From Cyprinodon diabolis (Eukaryota > Chordata > Actinopteri > Cyprinodontiformes > Cyprinodontidae), in contig JARPUW010000571.1 in the NCBI GenBank assembly GCA_030533445.1, positions 1-64,000 of the forward strand: a DNA stretch of 64,000 nt, written 5' to 3'. Numbering within the stretch: position 1 is the first letter of the stretch; each line of letters starts with the position of its first letter. The notes below the pieces were generated by a model. That model had not been told where the DNA came from. It worked only from the letters and a program-made list of their open reading frames with translations, and made no database searches. Shown piece after piece: positions 48,898-61,217 of this stretch. The position numbers were made by a program, and so were the translations under genes.

Positions 48898-49856
48898 AAT
48901 GAGCAATATGCCAGAATGTATGAGTGTGTATAAGGAAGAGGCTTTTATTCTGTAGAGTCCTTGTAGTCTTATTTTGAAAGTCTATCATGAATGTGCATCA
49001 AAAGATGGGTCACGCCCAGCAGTGATATAGAATCCATTTCCAAATGTTAAATCACTGGTTTTCCATGTTATTAGGTGAATAGTTGATGTATTACAGAGTA
49101 AATGGGAGACTTTTATTGTGAAATTTGCTCTGGGGTGTGTCTTGAAAAGGTCACTAGAGTCTAATAAAAACAACCTGGAAGAGTTTGGGTCATAATGTTG
49201 AGCCATTTGCATCAATTAATGCATTAGTATAATCTAGAGGCTTTTATTTTGTAGGGTCCCTGGAGTCTTATTTTGAAAGTCCAACAGAGTTGTGTTTATA
49301 GAAAATGTTCAGACCCGTCAATGATAGTTGATTACTTTCCAATCGTTAAATCACTCTTTTTCCATGTTATTAGGGCAGTAGATGAAGCGGAAATGGGAGG
49401 CTTTTATTTTGAAATTTGCTATAGGGTGTGTTTTAAACAGTCTCCTAGAGTCTATTCTCTAAAACGGGGTTGAGTTTGGGTCATAATGTTGAGCCATATA
49501 GGGCAATAAATATATGTAAAAAATATAGAGGCTTTTATTTTGTAGGGTCCCTGGAGTCTTATTTTGAAAGTCTATCAGTGATGAGTGGCAAGGGAAGTGT
49601 CATGGACAGCAGTCATATAGTATCCATTTCCCAATGTTAAATCAGTGCTTTCACCCTCCATTAGATTAATATGTGCTGTTTAAAACAGCAGAGATAAAAT
49701 CTGTTTGAAGCTTGGTAACCTTGACAACGCTTAAGGAGCCTCTCACTGACACAGACAACAGCTGCACTCACTATTGGTTTCTTCTTCCCAGGCTTTTTTG
49801 TATGGGAAGAACGGCACCGAACAAACGACTGCTGAGCAAAAACCGTATGAGTTATT

Positions 49857-49868
49857 AAAAAAAAAAAA
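49857..49868 (+). repeat. A12 run in block P of U16
   Basis: Twelve A replace the CAAAAAACATTTT of the other units, leaving ATTCACCATGAGC intact after it. It is private to this unit and is best read as a local slippage change; an assembly error at the homopolymer is possible. Confidence 0.75.
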
Positions 49869-51353
49869 TTCACCATGAGCATCAGCAATCCTTCGACTCC
49901 AACTATACCAACTTTGGTGTATGTGTGTCATTCAGAACAATATTTATGACGACTTGAAAACACATAGTCTGATTCGTTTCTCTCCCATCTTCAGCTCAAA
50001 AAGAATGGAGAAAGGCTGAAACTCATCGACTTTAGGTTGGTCTGGAGGGTTTTTAAGGAAAAGTATTAATCCTACCGTGATTCCGAAGACATTGCGTGAG
50101 TCCAGAGGTTTCAGTCTACAAACTGACCAAAAATGGTGACTGTAGCTCCAAATATGTGGCCGTGAGGGCGAGAATAAGATGTTTGATCTTAAAAAAATGG
50201 CCGCCTCACACTAAGATTTCAGCAGCTGCACTCTAGCAGGCTGCTGCAGAAGCTAACTGTCAGCTAGCTTCCAGGTGCTTACCCTCCGAACAAACGACTG
50301 CTGAGCAAAAACCGTAAAAGATATCTGAAAAATTCTTTCAGTGAAAGCAACATCTATCCTTTGTCTCAGACTGGGGTAACCTTCATGTCTGTAGGTCTTT
50401 CACAACCCAAAACGAAGCACAAACAAAATGGTTGGCCCACCTGCTCCTCCCTTTGTTTGAACTGCAGGACATCACTCTCACTCACCTTTTAGCTGCTAAA
50501 GCACCCCTCCGAACAAACGACTGCTGAGTAAAAACCGTAAAAGGTATCTGAAAAATTCTTTTTATCTAAGCTACAGCTATATCTTGTCTTCAATTGGAGT
50601 AACTTTCATGGCTGTAGGTCATCTACAAACTGAATGGGAAGAGAAAGAAAAAGAAAAAACGTTTCATCACACCTAAGCTTCTAATTGAGCTAGCTGCAGC
50701 AGGTCACTGTCACTCAGCTTTCAGGTGCTTAAAATGTCCTCCGAACAAACGACTGCTGAGCAAAAACCGTATGAGTTATTCAAAAAATTTTTTCACCGTG
50801 AGCGTCAGTCATCCTTCGACTCCAACTATGCCAACTTTGGTGTATGTGTGTCATTCAGAAAAATATTTATGACGAGTTTAAAACACATAGTCTGATTCGT
50901 TTTTCTCCCCTCTTCTGCTCCAAAACCAATGAAAAACGGCTCTGATTTTCATCGACTTTAGGTCGGTCTGGAGGGTTTTTAAGGAAAAGTATTAATCCTA
51001 CCGTAATTCCGAAGATATTGTGTGGGTCCAGAGATTTCAGTCTACAAACTGACCAAAAATGGTGACTCTAGCTATAAATATGTGGCCGTGAGGGCGAGTT
51101 TAAAATGTTTTTTTGTGTTTAAAAAACGCCTGCCTCACACTCTAGCTTTTCAGTTGCTCCACTCTAGCAGGCTGGATTTTGCTAAAACTTTGTGGCGCTT
51201 GAGGTCTGATTATACAAAAACCGTAGCAGTTATCAACATACCGTCTTCAGTTTTAAATAGACGAAGGATTTATCTACAAACTGAGCTTCAAACTGTTTTT
51301 CTAGGTGAATGTATGCCGACACAGTGAAGTGCTGTTTTTTATGCTTTTTTTTT

Positions 51354-54300
51354 CCTCTCCCCATTCATTTCCTATGGGATTTTTTTGCGACGTTTTCGCT
51401 AATAATTCGCAAACCTTCGGACTAATGAGAAAGTTTTATACAAGCACACATCACCCCATTGGTCCCGACGCGTGTGCCAACTTTGGGCCCGATCCGCCAA
51501 ACCGTGCGGGACTAGTTACGCGCCGAAGTTTTGGGTATACGGGAGAATTATAATAATAATAATAATAATAATACGCGGAATAAATATGTGCAATAGTAGT
51601 AGGTGGGCCATGCCTTCGGCATGTGGCCCCCCAATAATACGCGGAATAAATATGTGCAATAGTAGTAGGTGGGCCATGCCTTCGGCATGTGGCCCCCCAA
51701 TAATACGCGGAATAAATATGTGCAATAGTAGTAGGTGGGCCATGCCTTCGGCATGTGGCCCCCCAATAATAATAATACGCGGAATAAATATGTGCAATAG
51801 TAGTAGGTGGGCCATGCCTTCGGCATGTGGCCCCCCAACTAGAAAATTTCTAAAGAAATTTTGAGGGGGGCCACCTACTGCCCGTCTTGGGAACCGGGCC
51901 AATACGGCCCTGGCAAGTGACGTCGGGGCTCCCCAGACCAACTGCTTACGCCTTTGAGGGCTGCTGAGGGAAGGAAAGAGGGCAAGTTCATGGGCAAAGA
52001 GAGCTGTGTGCCACTTGTGCTGACATCTGGGAAATAGACGTGCACAGCGTATGATGCACAAGGGTAATATGGGTTGTCCATATTGAAACACAGTGGGTAA
52101 AGCCCAGTTGGCGGGCTTCGCCCGCCTGCTGGGAGCCATCTCAGTGAAGAAAAAAATCACCAATGGCGGGCCCTGCCCGCCTTCTAAGAGCCATTGCAGT
52201 GATGAAATCACCAATGGCGGGCTCCGCCCGCCTGCTAAGAGCCATTGCAGTGATGTAATCACCTTCGGCGGGCTCCGCCCGCCTGTTACCATTGGCGGGC
52301 TCCGCCCGCCTTCTAAGAGCCATTGCAGTGATGAAATCACCAATGGCAATGAGCAATATGCCAGAATGTATGAGTGTGTATAAGGAAGAGGCTTTTATTC
52401 TGTAGAGTCCTTGTAGTCTTATTTTGAAAGTCTATCATGAATGTGCATCAAAAGATGGGTCACGCCCAGCAGTGATATAGAATCCATTTCCAAATGTTAA
52501 ATCACTGGTTTTCCATGTTATTAGGTGAATAGTTGCTGTATTACAGAGTAAATGGGAAACTTTTATTGTGAAATTTGCTCTGGGTGTGTTTTGAAAAGGT
52601 CACTAGAGTCTAATAAAAACAACCTGGAAGAGTTTGGGTCATAATGTTGAGCCATTTGCATCAATTAATGCATTAGTATAATCTAGAGGCTTTTATTTTG
52701 TAGGGTCCCTGGAGTCTTATTTTGAAAGTCCAACAGAGTTGTGTTTATAGAAAATGTTCAGACCCGTCAATGATAGTTGATTACTTTCCAATCGTTAAAT
52801 CACTCTTTTTCCATGTTATTAGGGCAGTAGATGAAGCGGAAATGGGAGGCTTTTATTTTGAAATTTGCTACAGGGTGTGTTTTAAACAGTCTCCTAGAGT
52901 CTATTCTCTAAAACGGGGTTGAGTTTGGGTCATAATGTTGAGCCATATAGGGCAATAAATATATGTAAAAAATATAGAGGCTTTTATTTTGTAGGGTCCC
53001 TGGAGTCTTATTTTGAAAGTCTATCAGTGCTGAGTGGCAAGGGAAGTGTCATGGACAGCAGTCATATAGTATCCATTTCCCAATGTTAAATCAGTCCTTT
53101 CACCCTCCATTAGATTAATATGTGCTGTTTAAAACAGCAGAGGTAAAATCTGTTTGAAGCTTGGTAACCTTGACAACGCTTAACGAGCCTCTCACTGACA
53201 CAGACAACAGCTGCACTCACTATTGGTTTCTTCTTCCCAGGCTTTTTTGTATGGGAAGAACGGCACCGAACAAACGACTACTGATCAAAAACCGTATGAG
53301 TTATTCAAAAAACATTTTCACCATGAGCATCAGCAATCCTTCGACTCCAACTATACCAACTTTGGTGTATGTGTGTCATTCAGAAAAATATTTATGACGA
53401 GTTGAAAACACATAGTCTGATTCGTTTCTCTCCCATCTTCAGCTCAAAAAGAATAGAGAAAGGCTGAAACTCTCATCGACTTTAGGTTGGTCTGGACGGT
53501 TTTTAAGGAAAAGTATTAATCCTACCGTAATTCCGAAGACATTGTGTGAGTCCAGAGGTTTCAGTCTACAAACTGACCAAAAATGGTGACTGTAGCTCCA
53601 AATATGTGGCCGTGAGGGCGAGAATAAGATGTTTGATCTTAAAAGAATGGCCGCCTCACACTAAGATTTCAGCAGCTGCACTCTAGCAGGCTGCTGCAGA
53701 AGCTAACTGTCAGCTAGCTTCCAGGTGCTTACCCTCCGAACAAACGACTGCTGAGCAAAAACCGTAAAAGATATCTGAAAAATTCTTTCAGTGAAAGCAA
53801 CATCTATCCTTTGTCTCAGACTGGGGTAACCTTCATGTCTGTAGGTCTTTCACAACCCAAAACGAAGCACAAACAAAATGGTTGGCCCACCTGCTCCTCC
53901 CTTTGTTTGAACTGCAGGACCTCACTCTCACTCACCTTTTAGCTGCTAAAGCACCCCTCCGAACAAACGACTGCTGAGTAAAAACCGTAAAAGGTATCTG
54001 AAAAATTATTTTTATCTAAGCGACAGCTATATCTTGTCTTCAATTGGAGTAACTTTCATGGCTGTAGGTCATCTACAACCTGAATGGGAAGAGAAAGAAA
54101 AAGAAAAAACGTTTTGTCACACCTGATCTTCTAATTGAGCTAGCTGCAGCAGGACACTCTCCCCCAGCTTTCAGCTGCTTAAAATGTCCTCCGAACAAAC
54201 GACTGCTGAGCAAAAACCGTATGAGTTATTCAAAATATTTTTTCACCGTGAGCGTCAGCCATCCTTCGACTCCAACTATGCCAACTTTGGTGTATGTGTG

Positions 54301-54803
54301 TCATTCAGAAAAATATTTATGACGAGTTTAAAACACATAGTCTGATTCGTTTTTCTCCCCTCTTCTGCTCCAAAACCAATGAAAAACGGCTCTGATTTTC
54401 ATCGACTTTAGGTCGGTCTGGAGGGTTTTTAAGGAAAAGTATTAATCCTACCGTAATTCCGAAGATATTGTGTGGGTCCAGAGATTTCAGTCTACAAACT
54501 GACCAAAAATGGTGACTCTAGCTATAAATATGTGGCCGTGAGGGCGAGTTTAAAATGTTTTTTTGTGTTTAAAAAACGCCTGCCTCACACTCTAGCTTTT
54601 CAGTTGCTCCACTCTAGCAGGCTGGATTTTGCTAAAACTTTGTGGCGCTTGAGGTCTGATTATACAAAAACCGTAGCAGTTATCAACATACCGTCTTCAG
54701 TTTTAAATAGACGAAGGATTTATCTACAAACTGAGCTTCAAACTGTTTTTCTAGGTGAATGTATGCCGACACAGTGAAGTGCTGTTTTTTATGCTTTTTT
54801 TTT
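51354..54803 (+). repeat. Unit U17 (type A, 3,450 bp; four 66-bp repeats)
   Basis: This unit has the largest expansion of the 66-bp hairpin repeat (51573-51836, four copies, the last separated by two extra TAA) and a long TAA run before it. Minisatellite 52110-52347 with five hairpins, including the private GGCGGGCCCTGCCCGCC. CTCF-like motif 51866-51884. Downstream of the repeats it matches U15 at an offset of 6,540 bp. Confidence 0.95.
51573..51836 (+). repeat. 66-bp hairpin repeat, four copies (U17)
   Basis: Copies start at 51573, 51639, 51705 and 51777. The first two steps are 66 bp and the last is 72 bp because of two extra TAA triplets. This is the largest expansion in the window. Confidence 0.94.
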
Positions 54804-57800
54804 CCTCTCCCCATTCATTTCCTATGGGATTTTTTTGCGACGTTTTCGCTAATAATTCGCAAACCTTCGGACTAATGAGAAAGTTTTATACAAGCACACA
54901 TCACCCCATTGGTCCCGACGCGTGTGCCAACTTTGGGCCCGATCCGCCAAACCGTGCGGGACTAGTTACGTGCCGAAGTTTTGGGTATACGGGAGAATTA
55001 TAATAATAATAATAATACGCGGAATAAATATGTGCAATAGTAGTAGGTGGGCCATGCCTTCGGCATGTGGCCCCCCAACTAGAAAATTTCTAAAGAAATT
55101 TTGAGGGGGGCCACCTACTGCCCGTCTGGGGAACCGGGCCAATACGGCCCTGGCAAGTGACGTCGGGGCTCCCCAGACCAACTGCTTACGCCTTTGAGGG
55201 CTGCTGAGGGAAGGAAAGAGGGCAAGTTCATGGGCAAAGAGAGCTGTGTGCCACTTGTGCTGACATCTGGGAAATAGACGTGCACAGCGTATGATGCACA
55301 AGGGTAATATGGGTTGTCCATATTGAAACACAGTGGGTAAAGCCCAGTTGGCGGGCTTCGCCCGCCTGCTAGGAGCCATCTCAGTGAAGAAAAAAATCAC
55401 CAATGGCGGGCTCTGCCCGCCTTCTAAGAGCCATTGCAGTGATGAAATCACCAATGGCGGGCTCCGCCCGCCTGCTAAGAGCCATTGCAGTGATGTAATC
55501 ACCTTTGGCGGGCTCCGCCCGCCTGTTACCATTGGCGGGCTCCGCCCTCCTTCTAAGAGCCATTGCAGTGATGAAATCACCAATGGCAATGAGCAATATG
55601 CCAGAATGTATGAGTGTGTATAAGGAAGAGGCTTTTATTCTGTAGAGTCCTTGTAGTCTTATTTTGAAAGTCTATCATGAATGTGCATCAAAAGATGGGT
55701 CACGCCCAGCAGTGATATAGAATCCATTTCCAAATGTTAAATCACTGGTTTTCCATGTTATTAGGTGAATAGTTGCTGTATTACAGAGTAAATGGGAGAC
55801 TTTTATTGTGAAATTTGCTCTGGGTGTGTTTTGAAAAGGTCACTAGAGTCTAATAAAAACAACCTGGAAGAGTTTGGGTCATAATGTTGAGCCATTTGCA
55901 TCAATTAATGCATTAGTATAATCTAGAGGCTTTTATTTTGTAGGGTCCCTGGAGTCTTATTTTGAAAGTCCAACAGAGTTGTGTTTATAGAAAATGTTCA
56001 GACCCGTCAATGATAGTTGATTACTTTCCAATCGTTAAATCACTCTTTTTCCATGTTATTAGGGCAGTAGATGAAGCGGAAATGGGAGGCTTTTATTTTG
56101 AAATTTGCTATAGGGTGTGTTTTAAACAGTCTCCTAGAGTCTATTCTCTAAAACGGGGTTGAGTTTGGGTCATAATGTTGAGCCATATAGGGCAATAAAT
56201 ATATGTAAAAAAATATAGAGGCTTTTATTTTGTAGGGTCCCTGGAGTCTTATTTTGAAAGTCTATCAGTGCTGAGTGGCAAGGGAAGTGTCATGGACAGC
56301 AGTCATATAGTATCCATTTCCCAATGTTAAATCAGTCCTTTCACCCTCCATTAGATTAATATGTGCTGTTTAAAACAGCAGAGGTAAAATCTGTTTGAAG
56401 CTTGGTAACCTTGACAACGCTTAACGAGCCTCTCACTGACACAGACAACAGCTGCACTCACTATTGGTTTCTTCTTCCCAGGCTTTTTTGTATGGGAAGA
56501 ACGGCACCGAACAAACGACTACTGATCAAAAACCGTATGAGTTATTCAAAAAACATTTTCACCATGAGCATCAGCAATCCTTCGACTCCAACTATACCAA
56601 CTTTGGTGTATGTGTGTCATTCAGAAAAATATTTATGACGAGTTGAAAACACATAGTCTGATTCGTTTCTCTCCCATCTTCAGCTCAAAAAGAATAGAGA
56701 AAGGCTGAAACTCTCATCGACTTTAGGTTGGTCTGGAGGGTTTTTAAGGAAAAGTATTAATCCTACCGTAATTCCGAAGACATTGTGTGAGTCCAGAGGT
56801 TTCAGTCTACAAACTGACCAAAAATGGTGACTGTAGCTCCAAATATGTGGCCGTGAGGGCGAGAATAAGATGTTTGATCTGAAAAAAATGGCCGCCTCAC
56901 ACTAAGATTTCAGCAGCTGCACTCTAGCAGGCTGCTGCAGAAGCTAACTGTCAGCTAGCTTCCAGGTGCTTACCCTCCGAACAAACGACTGCTGAGCAAA
57001 AACCGTAAAAGATATCTGAAAAATTCTTTCAGTGAAAGCAACATCTATCCTTTGTCTCAGACTGGGGTAACCTTCATGTCTGTAGGTCTTTCACAACCCA
57101 AAACGAAGCACAAACAAAATGGTTGGCCCACCTGCTCCTCCCTTTCTTTTAACTGCAGGACCTCACTCTCACTCACCTTTTAGCTGCTAAAGCACCCCTC
57201 CGAACAAACGACTGCTGAGTAAAAACCGTAAAAGGTATCTGAAAAATTCTTTTTATCTAAGCGACAGCTATATCTTGTCTTCAATTGGAGTAACTTTCAT
57301 GGCTGTAGATCATCTACAAACTGAATGGGAAGAGAAAGAAAAAGAAAAAACGTTTCATCACACCTAAGCTTCTAATTGAGCTAGCTGCAGCAGGTCACTG
57401 TCACTCAGCTTTCAGGTGCTTAAAATGTCCTCCGAACAAACGACTGCTGAGCAAAAACCGTATGAGTTATTCAAAAAATTTTTTCACCGTGAGCGTCAGT
57501 CATCCTTCGACTCCAACTATGCCAACTTTGGTGTATGTGTGTCATTCAGAAAAATATTTATGACGAGTTTAAAACACATAGTCTGATTCGTTTTTCTCCC
57601 CTCTTCTGCTCCAAAACCAATGAAAAACGGCTCTGATTTTCATCGACTTTAGGTCGGTCTGGAGGGTTTTTAAGGAAAAGTATTAATCCTACCGTAATTC
57701 CGAAGATATTGTGTGGGTCCAGAGATTTCAGTCTACAAACTGACCAAAAATGGTGACTCTAGCTATAAATATGTGGCCGTGAGGGCGAGTTTAAAATGTT

Positions 57801-58044
57801 TTTTTGTGTTTAAAAAACGCCTGCCTCACACTCTAGCTTTTCAGTTGCTCCACTCTAGCAGGCTGGATTTTGCTAAAACTTTGTGGCGCTTGAGGTCTGA
57901 TTATACAAAAACCGTAGCAGTTATCAACATACCGTCTTCAGTTTTAAATAGACGAAGGATTTATCTACAAACTGAGCTTCAAACTGTTTTTCTAGGTGAA
58001 TGTATGCCGACACAGTGAAGTGCTGTTTTTTATGCTTTTTTTTT
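54804..58044 (+). repeat. Unit U18 (type A, 3,241 bp)
   Basis: One 66-bp repeat (55017-55076); minisatellite 55350-55587 with five hairpins, the fifth damaged as in U1, U4 and U19; CTCF-like motif 55106-55124. The second half resembles U2 (GCTGTAGATCATC near 57302, also near 5670). Confidence 0.95.
55017..55076 (+). repeat. 66-bp hairpin repeat, one copy (U18)
   Basis: Single copy, the last in the window; U19 and U20 have none. Confidence 0.92.
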
Positions 58045-61000
58045 CCTCTCCCCATTCATTTCCTATGGGATTTTTTTGCGACGTTTTCGCTAATAATTCG
58101 CAAACCTTCGGACTAATGAGAAAGTTTTATACAAGCACACATCACCCCATTGGTCCCGACGCGTGTGCCAACTTTGGGCCCGATCCGCCAAACCGTGCGG
58201 GACTAGTTACGCGCCGAAGTTTTGGGTATACGGGAGAATTATAATAATAACTAGAAAATTTCTAAAGAAATTTTGAGGGGGGCCACCTACTGCCCGTCTG
58301 GGGAACCGGGCCAATACGGCCCTGGCAAGTGACGTCGGGGCTCCCCAGACCAACTGCTTACGCCTTTGAGGGCTGCTGAGGGAAGGAAAGAGGGCAAGTT
58401 CATGGGCAAAGAGAGCTGTGTGCCACTTGTGCTGACATCTGGGAAATAGACGTGCACAGCGTATGATGCACAAGGGTAATATGGGTTGTCCATATTGAAA
58501 CACAGTGGGTAAAGCCCAGTTGGCGGGCTTCGCCCGCCTGCTAGGAGCCATCTCAGTGAAGAAAAAAATCACCAATGGCGGGCTCTGCCCGCCTTCTAAG
58601 AGCCATTGCAGTGATGAAATCACCAATGGCGGGCTCCGCCCGCCTGCTAAGAGCCATTGCAGTGATGTAATCACCTTTGGCGGGCTCCGCCCGCCTGTTA
58701 CCATTGGCGGGCTCCGCCCTCCTTCTAAGAGCCATTGCAGTGATGAAATCACCAATGGCAATGAGCAATATGCCAGAATGTATGAGTGTGTATAAGGAAG
58801 AGGCTTTTATTCTGTAGAGTCCTTGTAGTCTTATTTTGAAAGTCTATCATGAATGTGCATCAAAAGATGGGTCACGCCCAGCAGTGATATAGAATCCATT
58901 TCCAAATGTTAAATCACTGGTTTTCCATGTTATTAGGTGAATAGTTGCTTTATTACAGAGTAAATGGGAGACTTTTATTGTGAAATTTGCTCTGGGGTGT
59001 GTTTTGAAAAGGTCACTAGAGTCTAATAAAAACAACCTGGAAGAGTTTGGGTCATAATGTTGAGCCATTTGCATCAATTAATGCATTAGTATAATCTAGA
59101 GGCTTTTATTTTGTAGGGTCGCTGGAGTCTTATTTTGAAAGTCCAACAGAGTTGTGTTTATAGAAAATGTTCAGACCCGTCAATGATAGTTGATTACTTT
59201 CCAATCGTTAAATCACTCTTTTTCCATGTTATTAGGGCAGTAGATGAAGCGGAAATGGGAAGCTTTTATTTTGAAATTTGCTATAGGGTGTGTTTTAAAC
59301 AGTCTCCTAGAGTCTATTCTCTAAAACGGGGTTGAGTTTGGGTCATAATGTTGAGCCATATAGGGCAATAAATATATGTAAAAAATATAGAGGCTTTTAT
59401 TTTGTAGGGTCCCTGGAGTCTTATTTTGAAAGTCTATCAGTGCTGAGTGGCAAGGGAAGTGTCATGGACAGCAGTCATATAGTATCCATTTCCCAATGTT
59501 AAATCAGTCCTTTCACCCTCCATTAGATTAATATGTGCTGTTTAAAACAGCAGAGGTAAAATCTGTTTGAAGCTTGGTAACCTTGACAACGCTTAACGAG
59601 CCTCTCACTGACACAGACAACAGCTGCACTCACTATTGGTTTCTTCTTCCCAGGCTTTTTTGTATGGGAAGAACGGCACCGAACAAACGACTACTGATCA
59701 AAAACCGTATGAGTTATTCAAAAAACATTTTCACCATGAGCATCAGCAATCCTTCGACTCCAACTATACCAACTTTGGTGTATGTGTGTCATTCAGAAAA
59801 ATATTTATGACGAGTTGAAAACACATAGTCTGATTCGTTTCTCTCCCATCTTCAGCTCAAAAAGAATAGAGAAAGGCTGAAACTCTCATCGACTTTAGGT
59901 TGGTCTGGAGGGTTTTTAAGGAAAAGTATTAATCCTACCGTAATTCCGAAGACATTGTGTGAGTCCAGAGGTTTCAGTCTACAAACTGACCAAAAATGGT
60001 GACTGTAGCTCCAAATATGTGGCCGTGAGGGCGAGAATAAGATGTTTGATCTTAAAAAAATGGCCGCCTCACACTAAGATTTCAGCAGCTGCACTCTAGC
60101 AGGCTGCTGCAGAAGCTAACTGTCAGCTAGCTTCCAGGTGCTTACCCTCCGAACAAACGACTGCTGAGCAAAAACCGTAAAAGATATCTGAAAAATTCTT
60201 TCAGTGAAAGCAACATCTATCCTTTGTCTCAGACTGGGGTAACCTTCATGTCTGTAGGTCTTTCACAACCCAAAACGAAGCACAAAAAAAATGGTTGGCC
60301 CACCTGCTCCTCCCTTTGTTTGAACTGCAGGACCTCACTCTCACTCACCTTTTAGCTGCTAAAGCACCCCTCCGAACAAACGACTGCTGAGTAAAAACCG
60401 TAAAAGGTATCTGAAAAATTCTTTTTATCTAAGCGACAGCTATATCTTGTCTTCAATTGGAGTAACTTTCATGGCTGTAGGTCATCTACAAACTGAATGG
60501 GAAGAGAAAGAAAAAGAAAAAACGTTTCATCACACCTAAGCTTCTAATTGAGCTAGCTGCAGCAGGTCACTGTCACTCAGCTTTCAGGTGCTTAAAATGT
60601 CCTCCGAACAAACGACTGCTGAGCAAAAACCGTATGAGTTATTCAAAAAATTTTTTCACCGTGAGAGTCAGTCATCCTTCGACTCCAACTATGCCAACTT
60701 TGGTGTATGTGTGTCATTCAGAAAAATATTTATGACGAGTTTAAAACACATAGTCGGATTCGTTTTTCTCCCCTCTTCTGCTCCAAAACCAATGAAAAAC
60801 GGCTCTGATTTTCATCGACTTTAGGTCGGTCTGGAGGGTTTTTAAGGAAAAGTATTAATCCTACCGTAATTCCGAAGATATTGTGTGGGTCCAGAGATTT
60901 CAGTCTACAAACTGACCAAAAATGGTGACTCTAGCTATAAATATGTGGCCGTGAGGGCGAGTTTAAAATGTTTTTTTGTGTTTAAAAAAACGCCTGCCTC

Positions 61001-61217
61001 ACACTCTAGCTTTTCAGTTGCTCCACTCTAGCAGGCTGGATTTTGCTAAAACTTTGTGGCGCTTGAGGTCTGATTATACAAAAACCGTAGCAGTTATCAA
61101 CATACCGTCTTCAGTTTTAAATAGACGAAGGATTTATCTACAAACTGAGCTTCAAACTGTTTTTCTAGGTGAATGTATGGCGACACAGTGAAGTGCTGTT
61201 TTTTATGCTTTTTTTTT
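58045..61217 (+). repeat. Unit U19 (type A, 3,173 bp; U1/U4-like then switched)
   Basis: No 66-bp repeat; minisatellite 58522-58759 with five hairpins, the fifth damaged; CTCF-like motif 58278-58296. It follows the U1/U4 haplotype through about 59,950. By 60,051 it has GATCTTAAAAAAATGG and then CTTTGTTTGAACTG, which belong to another haplotype. One extra A in the run at about 60983-60989 adds a base relative to every other unit. Confidence 0.95.

Larger units (their letters stand above)
48264..51353 (+). repeat. Unit U16 (A/B hybrid, shortest unit, 3,090 bp)
   Basis: No 66-bp repeat and only three hairpins in the minisatellite (48738-48897), which makes this the shortest unit. CTCF-like motif 48494-48512. 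Its first half is type A, but block P carries type B markers (CAGAACAATATTTATGACG near 49931, AATGGAGAAAGG near 50002). A 12-base A-run at 49857-49868 replaces the usual CAAAAAACATTTT. Confidence 0.95.
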
